This document shows positions 1-4,189 of a DNA stretch of 5,877 bases, piece by piece. A program made the position numbers and the translations under genes. How positions within the stretch are numbered: the first letter of the stretch is position 1; each line of letters begins with the position of its first letter. Source of the stretch: Candidatus Mcinerneyibacteriota bacterium (lineage in GTDB: Bacteria > AUK180 > JAQVHJ01); contig DAOVMD010000220.1 of NCBI GenBank assembly GCA_030630935.1, forward strand, positions 1 through 5,877, written 5' to 3'. The notes beneath the pieces are model-generated. The model was given only the letters and a program-made list of their open reading frames with translations, did no database searches and had not been told where the DNA came from.

Positions 1-293
1 AACACAAAGCCAAACTTTGAATCTTTAAAAGGAAGTCTTTCAGCTACACCATCAATGACCTTGATACCTTTTTCTTGAGCAATCTCCCTCATCTTTCTCG
101 ACGGTTCAACACCTATTTTTATGCCCAAGGGTACTGCAAATCGACCGGTTCCTACACCAATCTCAATGCCATTATTACTTTTTGGTAATTGCAATTTTAT
201 TGCCTGAAGCTCTGATTCATAAGCATATTCATTCCTCTCAAACCAATCTTCGTACTGAGATGTATACTCATCAAAGGGATTAGTTTTTGTCAT
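1..293 (-). CDS. Class I SAM-dependent methyltransferase, C-terminus cut by window edge
   Basis: The ATG at 291-293 opens a frame that stays open to the left edge, giving 97 residues from the N-terminus. Residues 42-52 (GIEIGVGTGRF) are a textbook motif I, the glycine-rich SAM-binding loop. Glu63 in GVEPS fits the acidic residue that binds the SAM ribose, and ERLPF at 85-89 matches the segment before motif IV in the Methyltransf_11 (UbiE-like) group. Full members have roughly 200-230 residues, so about half is missing, including any substrate-specific part. The methyl acceptor cannot be inferred. A GGAG at 301-304, seven bases before the ATG, supports the start, and a strong promoter lies at 379-407. 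The gene is probably transcribed on its own, separate from the phosphatase. The family is confident; the substrate is unknown. Confidence 0.9.
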   Translation of the reverse strand, partial: MTKTNPFDEYTSQYEDWFERNEYAYESELQAIKLQLPKSNNGIEIGVGTGRFAVPLGIKIGVEPSRKMREIAQEKGIKVIDGVAERLPFKDSKFGFV

Positions 294-308
294 GGTCTAT
301 CTCCATAA

Positions 309-344
309 AATATTGAGAATATTCTTCTCTTTGGATTCAATATT
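309..344 (-). promoter_or_regulatory. Inverted repeat in the leader of the partial methyltransferase
   Basis: AATATTGA at 309-316 and TCAATATT at 337-344 are exact reverse complements, and the palindrome GAATATTC sits between them at 317-324. In the predicted transcript (start near 372) the structure ends five bases upstream of the GGAG ribosome binding site at 301-304. It could be an AU-rich leader stem or an operator. The pairs are weak and the region is very AT-rich, so chance is a fair alternative. Confidence 0.3.
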
Positions 345-378
345 ACTCAACTCCGTTTAGCAATTTATATCATGTAAC

Positions 379-407
379 ATTATATAATAAATAAAAACAA
401 AAATCAA
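379..407 (-). promoter_or_regulatory. Sigma70-like promoter for the partial methyltransferase
   Basis: Read on the minus strand, TTGATT (402-407) is followed after exactly 17 bases by TATAAT (379-384). The -10 box is perfect, the -35 box matches TTGACA at four of six positions, and the spacing is ideal. Transcription would start near 372, leaving a leader of about 80 bases before the ATG at 293. The form is that of a housekeeping-sigma promoter and differs from the TTTG/TAnnTTTG type described for Bacteroidia. Confidence 0.7.
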
Positions 408-471
408 GAATATTTTCGGCACACTATCTTTTCCAATGTCATAACGTCATTGAAAGTTCAACAAAGCATTT

Positions 472-515
472 GAATGTCATTGCGAAAGAGGAGTTTACGA
501 CGACTGCGGCAATCT
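472..515. repeat. Dispersed GTCATTGC...CAATCT repeat, copy 1
   Basis: The element starts GAATGTCATTGCGAA and ends GCGGCAATCT. It pairs with a shorter copy at 536-566 that shares both ends. On the other strand it reads AGATTGCC...GCAATGAC, a pattern I know from memory as a common dispersed non-coding repeat in many bacterial genomes. Remnants of the same ends may also lie at 433-454 (GTCATAACGTCATTG) and 726-733 (GGCAATCT). Confidence 0.55.
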
Positions 516-535
516 ATCTTTTAAAAGGAACATCC

Positions 536-566
536 GAATATCATTGCAAACGAAGTGTGACAATCT
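536..566. repeat. Dispersed GTCATTGC...CAATCT repeat, copy 2 (shorter)
   Basis: It starts GAATATCATTGCAAA and ends GACAATCT, matching copy 1 (472-515) at both ends but with a shorter, diverged middle. The two lie in the same direction 20 bases apart. The difference in length suggests independent decay of two insertions or an internal deletion. Confidence 0.5.
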
Positions 567-596
567 GGTGTTTTCAAAGAACTTTCAGAGATCGCC

Positions 597-663
597 CCGT
601 TCCGCTTTAACTCGTGGCTGGAGTAGAACGGAAGTCATCCCGATTTAACATCGGGACGATGAC
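597..663. repeat. Pair of adjacent stem-loops
   Basis: The first stem-loop pairs CCGTTC (597-602) with GAACGG (626-631) around a 23-base loop. The second pairs TCCCGAT (638-644) with ATCGGGA (650-656) around TTAAC, and an outer GTCAT/ATGAC arm extends it to 634-663. The second closely resembles the stem-loop at 3069-3088, 2.4 kb away, which points to a dispersed repeat family rather than a local regulatory hairpin. No U-tract follows on either strand, so a simple terminator is unlikely. Confidence 0.5.
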
Positions 664-686
664 AAATAACGTCCGACTCGCATTAA

Positions 687-720
687 TATCAGAGAGGCTG
701 TGCTTATCAAAGAGGCTGTG
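687..720. repeat. Tandem duplication, 18-base period
   Basis: The 16-mer at 687-702 and that at 705-720 (TATCAAAGAGGCTGTG) differ at one base, with two bases between them. I see no coding or structural role. It is probably slippage or a fragment of a longer repeat. Confidence 0.5.
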
Positions 721-733
721 TCTCCGGCAATCT

Positions 734-754
734 GAATAGGGTACCGACCTATCC
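734..754 (-). terminator. Stem-loop just past the phosphatase stop codon
   Basis: In the minus-strand RNA, GGAUAGG pairs with CCUAUUC (seven pairs, one G-U) around a seven-base loop. It begins two bases after the stop codon at 757-759. There is no U-run after it, so it is not a canonical intrinsic terminator. It may still end or protect the phosphatase transcript. Its position is the main support. Confidence 0.3.
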
Positions 755-756
755 AT

Positions 757-1608
757 CTAATTGAAAAATTCAAGTTTATTCAGTAAAATTTGAAGTTTTG
801 ATTTCTTATCAAGTTCATAATTGAAGTTATATATTGCACCTTCCCAATCTCCATACATTGTATTAGGCAGGATCAGGAATTTATCACCCCAAAGCAATTT
901 AAATTTATCAACTTCAGTTTTTCGGTCATTGATAGATTTATTCTCAAATACATTTGAAAAATCTGCAAGGTTATCACCAATCAGAAGAATAACATTATAC
1001 TTTGATGAAATCACTTTTCTCCTGCCTTCTTTACTGTTATCGGTGGTTCGCATCAATATATGCTTTTCATCAGCAAAAGGAAAATTAAGTGCTTTGAGAT
1101 TTTTTAATGTCCCTTTTAAAAGATAAGATTTCCGATTTGTTATATAGAAAACCTCAACACCTTTTGACTTGGCGTAGTTAAGAAACTCCACAGCCCCAGG
1201 TAAGGGTTGAGCGATACCCTTCTTACACCAGTCATCCCAAAGATAAGGATAATCTTTTTTATCCTTAATTATTTTCCCTTCATATGGACTATTATCAATA
1301 ATTGTTTCATCAACGTCAACTATGATTGCCGGTATTCTTTCAAGATTAACCTTTTTTAATTTTAAATCAATCAGTAATCTTGCGATATTAAATGTTTGAT
1401 AACATACAGCTTTGTACTCGGCTGATTTTTGATGATACAGAACCGCAAGTAACCGTGCAGTATTATAGTTGTAAGTATCTCTATTACTCTTAAAGTTTTT
1501 CGGAAATTCAGCTTCTCTTTTGTCCTCTAAACCATTACATGAAATTAGCATGACTAAAATAACAACAAGAGTAATAAAAATAATGAATACTGTTATTTTC
1601 CTTTTCAT
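757..1608 (-). CDS. Class C acid phosphatase lipoprotein, 5'-nucleotidase e(P4) family (HAD superfamily)
   Basis: The protein has 283 residues, close to the usual length of Haemophilus e(P4)-type enzymes. A basic start and hydrophobic segment (about 5-22) lead into the lipobox LISC with Cys24, so it is probably exported and lipid-anchored. The first HAD motif, VDVDETIIDNSPY (97-109), matches the class C signature with Asp98 as nucleophile and Asp100 as general acid/base. ITNR (156-159) is motif II, and LLIGDNLADF (208-217) is the second class C signature with metal-binding Asp. LPNTMYGDWEGA (248-259) near the C-terminus is also typical. The family removes phosphate from nucleoside monophosphates and other monoesters outside the cytoplasm, with Mg2+. 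Here it may scavenge nucleosides or phosphate; that is inference. The ATG at 1606-1608 follows an AAGGAAG site (1616-1622) by seven bases. All key residues appear present. Confidence 0.93.
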   Translation of the reverse strand: MKRKITVFIIFITLVVILVMLISCNGLEDKREAEFPKNFKSNRDTYNYNTARLLAVLYHQKSAEYKAVCYQTFNIARLLIDLKLKKVNLERIPAIIVDVDETIIDNSPYEGKIIKDKKDYPYLWDDWCKKGIAQPLPGAVEFLNYAKSKGVEVFYITNRKSYLLKGTLKNLKALNFPFADEKHILMRTTDNSKEGRRKVISSKYNVILLIGDNLADFSNVFENKSINDRKTEVDKFKLLWGDKFLILPNTMYGDWEGAIYNFNYELDKKSKLQILLNKLEFFN

Positions 1609-1629
1609 AAAATCACTTCCTTTTTTCTT

Positions 1630-1658
1630 ATTATAATTTAATTTGAGTTAAAAGTCAA
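1630..1658 (-). promoter_or_regulatory. Sigma70-like promoter for the acid phosphatase
   Basis: On the minus strand TTGACT (1653-1658) is followed after exactly 17 bases by TATAAT (1630-1635), five of six and six of six matches to consensus. Transcription would begin near 1623, immediately at the AAGGAAG ribosome binding site (1616-1622), so the leader would be only about 15 bases long. The element overlaps the small reading frame at 1638-1685, so the two cannot both be simple functional units of one transcript. Confidence 0.65.
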
Positions 1659-1685
1659 GAATTTCTCTGATGAGTTCTTAATCAT
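1638..1685 (-). CDS. Possible 15-residue upstream reading frame or leader peptide
   Basis: A perfect AGGAGG (1693-1698) lies seven bases before an ATG (1683-1685) that opens 15 codons (MIKNSSEKFLTFNSN) ending in TAA at 1638-1640, 29 bases before the phosphatase start. This is the strongest Shine-Dalgarno site in the window. The peptide has no run of one amino acid of the kind seen in classical attenuators, and I recognise no family. It overlaps the promoter at 1630-1658. It may be a short upstream ORF, a remnant of a gene start, or chance. Confidence 0.25.
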   Translation of the reverse strand: MIKNSSEKFLTFNSN

Positions 1686-1712
1686 ATTAGGCCCTCCTCT
1701 TGTTTATTGAAA

Positions 1713-1741
1713 ATTATATATTTTCAGTTGCACGATGTCGT
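1713..1741 (-). promoter_or_regulatory. Possible second, upstream promoter of the phosphatase
   Basis: A perfect TATAAT at 1713-1718 has ACGACA (1736-1741) 17 bases upstream on the minus strand, which keeps the GACA half of TTGACA. A start near 1706 would give a transcript covering the AGGAGG site and the small frame at 1638-1685. The -35 box lies inside the palindrome at 1732-1755. The region is AT-rich, so the -10 alone is weak evidence. Confidence 0.35.
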
Positions 1742-1755
1742 ACTTACGACATCGT
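1732..1755. repeat. Perfect 10-bp inverted repeat: operator, REP-like unit or hairpin
   Basis: ACGATGTCGT (1732-1741) and ACGACATCGT (1746-1755) are exact reverse complements separated by four bases. The symmetry stands out against the AT-rich surroundings. It covers the -35 box of the possible promoter at 1713-1741, as an operator would. It also lies about 50 bases past the end of the second methyltransferase gene, where it could be a transcript-end hairpin, though no U-run follows on either strand. A dispersed palindromic repeat is the third option. Confidence 0.6.
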
Positions 1756-1802
1756 TATAATTTAAATATATTAAAAAGCATTAAGTAAAAAGCATAGCAC
1801 TC

Positions 1803-2561
1803 TTAATACTTGGAAGCTATTATATAGAAACGATGATATATAAAGTCAATAAATCCCTTTTTATATATATGATCCGAAAGCAGCTTTAATCTAGAGAAAT
1901 ACTTCTTAATACTAAAATCTTCAATTTGCCAGGGAATACATTTCAAATAATAAACGATCGCTCCAATATCATAAAAACGTGTTTTCCCAATGTATTCATC
2001 ACTTGCGGTTACAGTTAAACCATTTTCAATAAGGTCTTCAATAGTCTTCAATAAGCACCAGTCAAAATACTTAGGTAAAGGTGCTCCAAGCATAGAGTTG
2101 ATATCAATATCGTTCATACCACCAACTTGTTGAGTAATAAATATACCATTTGGTTTTAATACACGATTAAGTTCGAATACAGAATAAGCTTCATGACGAT
2201 TAATAATAAGATCAAAAAAGTTATCCTGAAATGGTAATAGGTTATCTTCAGCAATTGGTTTTACTTCTATACCCTTCGGAGCTAAACAATTACGTGCAAT
2301 TTCAATATTAGACTCATACCCTTCAGTTGCAAATACTTTTAATGGTAGATTATCCAAAGATGAAAGGAACTCGCCGCCACCAGTACCCATATCAAGTAAT
2401 ACTTTTGATTTGGGAATATATTGATTGATCATTTGTTTATAATGCCAGGGTAGAGGAGATTCTTCCATCCTACCGGATTTGGTTAAATATGAAAAATCCC
2501 ACCCTTCAAATGATGCACTATATTCATTTTGCAGTAAACTCATCAATTCTTTATCTTTCAA
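1803..2561 (-). CDS. Class I SAM-dependent methyltransferase, TTG start
   Basis: This 252-residue protein carries motif I as VLLDMGTGGGEF (54-65), an acidic residue at Glu80 in FATEGY that fits ribose binding, INRHE (120-124) in the motif IV region and LKPNGIFITQQVGG (135-148) around motif VI. An N-terminal SFEGWDFSYL (17-26) followed by PLPWHY (36-41) is, from memory, shared by a set of stand-alone bacterial methyltransferases of unknown acceptor. The substrate is not inferable; a small molecule is as likely as RNA or protein. The start is TTG (2559-2561): a strong AAGGAGTG (2566-2573) lies at the right distance, whereas the first ATG (2541-2543) is 24 bases from it. The stop is TAA at 1803-1805. 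The gene stands alone, with an inverted repeat at 2586-2606 upstream and a palindrome at 1732-1755 downstream. Confidence 0.88.
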   Translation of the reverse strand: MKDKELMSLLQNEYSASFEGWDFSYLTKSGRMEESPLPWHYKQMINQYIPKSKVLLDMGTGGGEFLSSLDNLPLKVFATEGYESNIEIARNCLAPKGIEVKPIAEDNLLPFQDNFFDLIINRHEAYSVFELNRVLKPNGIFITQQVGGMNDIDINSMLGAPLPKYFDWCLLKTIEDLIENGLTVTASDEYIGKTRFYDIGAIVYYLKCIPWQIEDFSIKKYFSRLKLLSDHIYKKGFIDFIYHRFYIIASKY

Positions 2562-2585
2562 AATACACTCCTTAAAATTCTGCTA

Positions 2586-2606
2586 CTGTGAAATGTTTAT
2601 TCACAG
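2586..2606 (-). promoter_or_regulatory. Inverted repeat upstream of the methyltransferase ribosome binding site
   Basis: CTGTGAA (2586-2592) and TTCACAG (2600-2606) are exact reverse complements around a seven-base spacer. The structure ends 12 bases before the AAGGAGTG site (2566-2573). It could be an operator for a dimeric repressor or a leader stem-loop affecting translation. I did not find a convincing -10/-35 pair to place it against. Confidence 0.4.
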
Positions 2607-2716
2607 AAACCTTTTATTTATTAAATAATACAATCTTTATTAAATATTTACTTGTCTCCACCTATAAAGAGCGTCGACAAACTACAAAGAAAAAGCAAAA
2701 CAAATAAAAAATTAGC

Positions 2717-2770
2717 TACCCCGAACTACGTAGAGATTCGGGGTAAACTCCGTATATGAAGAACACGGAG
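2717..2770. repeat. Double stem-loop, first unit of the CGGGGTAAACTCC repeat field
   Basis: TACCCCGAA (2717-2725) pairs perfectly with TTCGGGGTA (2737-2745), and the loop contains the palindrome CTACGTAG. Two bases later CTCCGT (2748-2753) pairs with ACGGAG (2765-2770). The linked pair of hairpins is seen again, weaker, at 2926-2963. No U-run follows either hairpin, so this does not look like a plain terminator. Confidence 0.6.
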
Positions 2771-2808
2771 ATAAAACAACAAAAAGAAAAATATTTAACA
2801 TGGACTTT

Positions 2809-2837
2809 AAATAGACATGTAAGGGGCTTACTTATTT
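2809..2837. repeat. Interrupted stem-loop between repeat units
   Basis: GTAAG (2819-2823) and CTTAC (2827-2831) pair around GGG. AAATA (2809-2813) and TATTT (2833-2837) pair outside an asymmetric internal loop. It does not share the CGGGG core of its neighbours, and I assign no function. Confidence 0.3.
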
Positions 2838-2897
2838 AGTTTTCATTTGTTTAGTGCTGTTGTTGCTTAAAGGAACAATTGAATGCTTCTTTCACCG

Positions 2898-2963
2898 TCC
2901 CGAAAAAACGGGATAAACTCCGGACACCCCGAAGTGAATCCGGGGTAAACTCCAAACACGGAG
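2898..2963. repeat. Second and third units of the repeat field
   Basis: TCCCG (2898-2902) pairs with CGGGA (2909-2913) around six A residues, followed by TAAACTCCGGAC. Directly after, ACCCCG (2926-2931) pairs with CGGGGT (2941-2946), followed by AAACTCC (2947-2953) whose CTCC pairs with GGAG (2960-2963). The layout repeats that at 2717-2770 with substitutions, which suggests related, decaying copies. Confidence 0.55.
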
Positions 2964-2995
2964 AAAAAGAAATAAAAGTAAAGGATTTTTTAACC

Positions 2996-3023
2996 ACCCC
3001 GAAGTGAATTCGGGGTAAATTCC
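2996..3023. repeat. Fourth unit of the repeat field
   Basis: ACCCCGAA (2996-3003) pairs perfectly with TTCGGGGT (3009-3016) around GTGAA, followed by AAATTCCG. It shares the arm and loop ACCCCGAAGTGAAT with the unit at 2926-2946, where one base change breaks the inner end of the stem. The right half of the double hairpin is lost. Confidence 0.55.
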
Positions 3024-3040
3024 GGATTAAGCATGCTGCG

Positions 3041-3088
3041 ACCTGAACCTATGTGGTTCTGGGGGTAGTCCCGCATTTTACATCGGGA
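3041..3088. repeat. Two adjacent stem-loops at the end of the repeat field
   Basis: GAACC (3045-3049) pairs with GGTTC (3055-3059) around TATGT. TCCCG (3069-3073) pairs with CGGGA (3084-3088), and with a bulged C3074 the stem gains AT/AT. The second resembles the stem-loop at 638-656: both have a short T/A-rich loop and end in ACATCGGGA. The order, one hairpin with a long arm then a CCCG/CGGG hairpin, also resembles 597-663. Confidence 0.45.
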
Positions 3089-3133
3089 AAGGCCATGAAG
3101 AAAAAATAACAAAGCAAAATACTTAAGTTCAGA

Positions 3134-3327
3134 TTTTTAACAGAGATTGGAATCAAAGATTCCATCAACATGATTAAAGGGATTATTAAAAGGAATAGAA
3201 AATAAATTAATGAGAGAACTTTTTAGCATAAGATAAATTCCAAATTTATTATATAATTATAATCAAATAGGTATTCATCTTTTCTATTCATTTTTTTATC
3301 CCCTAATCATGTAATCTCTGTTAAAAA
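3134..3327. repeat. Imperfect palindrome of about 194 bases, MITE-like or decayed dispersed repeat
   Basis: The outer arms TTTTTAACAGAGATT (3134-3148) and its exact complement (3313-3327) are 15 bases. Further in, ACATGATTAAAGGGAT (3168-3183) matches the complement of 3298-3312 with one small gap and a change. GAATAGAAAA (3193-3202) matches the complement of 3280-3289 exactly, and AATAAATT (3201-3208) that of 3243-3250. The left arm carries an extra 7-bp hairpin (3148-3164) absent from the right. The core is AT-rich and codes for nothing. Four nested matches in order make a real element likely. No target-site duplication is obvious. Confidence 0.65.
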
Positions 3328-3436
3328 CTTTAATCTTTCTTTTGTTTTTATTTTTTTATCCCGTCAATCCCGTACATCCCTGTAAAAGATTTTTTCTGTT
3401 TTTGTTTTTTACAGTGTGATCAGTGTGTTCAGTGGT
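3291..3436. repeat. Three degenerate modules of roughly 9-base units
   Basis: Each module has a T-run, three short units, then a TAAA-type end. Module A (3291-3327) has ATCCCCTA, ATCATGTA and ATCTCTGTT. Module B (3351-3387) has ATCCCGTCA, ATCCCGTAC and ATCCCTGTA with an exact 9-base period (3358-3384). Module C (about 3404-3436) has GTGATCAGT and GTGTTCAGT (3416-3433) after an ACAGT. A and B share the frame TTTTTTTATCCC...CTGTTAAAA. Module A is also the right arm of the palindrome at 3134-3327. These look like sequence-diverged relatives of one repeat type. Confidence 0.6.
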
Positions 3437-3492
3437 TAAACATCTCTTTTTAATATCGTAAATAAGTTAATATGTCAAAGAACTGATTTATA

Positions 3493-4179
3493 TTAAATCA
3501 CTATTGATTTCAGCTGTTCAACAATCTGCTTTGGATCTTGGGCTCCAGTAATACTTCTACCCATCACAAGGTAATTGCTTCCTGCTTTCATTGCTTCACC
3601 TGGGGTCATGATCCTGCTCTGGTCACCGACACTATCCTTCTCCAACCGAATCCCCGGAGTTACAATTAGAATCTTGGTATTAATACTCCTAACCAGATCA
3701 ATCTCCTTTGGTGAACAGACTAACCCCGGAATTCTGGAATCAATGATTCGGTTTATTAGAATCTTCATTGTTTGATCGAAATCTTTTTCAATTAATAAAA
3801 CATCTGCAATCTTTGACTCGGCAATACTGGTTAGGATGGTTACACCTAACGGAGTCGTCTTTGAATCCTTCACGATCCCTGCAATCTCTCCAAGGAGCTC
3901 GCTCCCCGCAAGAGAATGTACAGTAAAAAAATCAATCTCCTGTTTCACTAGGTTCTCAGCTGCCTTCATAATCACACTCGGTATATCAAAAAATTTCAGG
4001 TCAAGAAATATTCTTTTACCCTTATCCTTCAAGAATTTAATAATTTCATTCCCTGCAACTGTATAGAGTGGCTGTCCCACTTTATAACATTTAAAATCAT
4101 CACCTAAAGTCTCTACTAAGTTTTTTGTATCATCAAAGTTTTGGTAATCAAGTGCCACAAAGATTTTATTTAAATCCAT
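3493..4179 (-). CDS. pyrF: Orotidine 5'-phosphate decarboxylase
   Basis: This enzyme converts orotidine 5'-phosphate to UMP, the last step of de novo pyrimidine synthesis, in the cytoplasm. The 228 residues match the usual length of the short bacterial form. Asp11 (FVALDY), Lys33 (CYKVG) and the catalytic Asp60-Lys62-Asp65 set in LDLKFFDIP (59-67) are present. TVHS (86-89), TPGIRL (174-179) and YLVMGRSIT (203-211), with Arg208 binding phosphate, complete the site. I start it at the ATG 4177-4179, with an AGGAA site (4187-4191) seven bases upstream that overlaps the pyrD stop codon. A longer frame from a TTG at 4209 would add ten residues with no family match and no better site. It follows pyrD by 10 bases and is probably co-translated. 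No clear terminator follows. Confidence 0.96.
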   Translation of the reverse strand: MDLNKIFVALDYQNFDDTKNLVETLGDDFKCYKVGQPLYTVAGNEIIKFLKDKGKRIFLDLKFFDIPSVIMKAAENLVKQEIDFFTVHSLAGSELLGEIAGIVKDSKTTPLGVTILTSIAESKIADVLLIEKDFDQTMKILINRIIDSRIPGLVCSPKEIDLVRSINTKILIVTPGIRLEKDSVGDQSRIMTPGEAMKAGSNYLVMGRSITGAQDPKQIVEQLKSIVI

Positions 4180-4189
4180 TTTATTATTC

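Larger units (their letters stand above)
294..756. other. Intergenic stretch of 463 bases with decayed short repeats
   Basis: I see no credible gene here on either strand. The left third (294-407) is the promoter and leader of the partial methyltransferase. The rest (about 430-735) is a patchwork of short repeat remnants: two copies of a GTCATTGC...CAATCT element, two stem-loops, a tandem duplication with an 18-base period, and a stem-loop just past the phosphatase stop codon. Its base composition is less AT-rich than the flanks, as expected for inserted repeat sequence. Confidence 0.7.
2562..3492. other. Gene-free stretch of 931 bases filled with repeats
   Basis: I find no credible coding region on either strand. 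The stretch contains, left to right, an inverted repeat in the methyltransferase leader (2586-2606), a field of stem-loops with a shared CGGGRTAAAYTCC core (2717-3088), a long imperfect palindrome (3134-3327) and three modules of roughly 9-base units (3291-3436). The last 50 bases before the pyrF stop have no clear terminator. No clear promoter for the methyltransferase stands out upstream of 2606. Confidence 0.75.

Noticed and set aside
821-1126. Plus-strand open frame of 101 codons opposite the acid phosphatase
   Set aside because: It is antisense to a gene with complete catalytic motifs, has no upstream ribosome binding site, and its translation has no domain character.
1773-1797. Direct repeat AAAAGCAT twice, past the methyltransferase stop
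   Set aside because: Eight bases in very AT-rich DNA can easily occur twice by chance, and no structure or gene is tied to it.
1-2561. The two methyltransferases and the phosphatase as one functional system
   Set aside because: The partial methyltransferase and the phosphatase have their own near-consensus promoters, all three genes are separated by long gaps, and no shared substrate is indicated by their motifs.
2717-2770. Bidirectional intrinsic terminator
   Set aside because: The stems are strong, but no U-run follows on either strand and similar units recur several times in the same gap, which fits a repeat better.
2756-2839. Plus-strand frame of 27 codons from an ATG at 2756
   Set aside because: It starts inside a repeat hairpin, has no ribosome binding site and no recognisable product.
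3291-3436. Repeating units that might be a CRISPR array
   Set aside because: Units are about 9 bases, contiguous and degenerate, with no spacers of constant length and no cas gene nearby.
3441-3492. Intrinsic terminator after pyrF
   Set aside because: I found no GC-rich stem followed by a U-run on the minus strand in this stretch.
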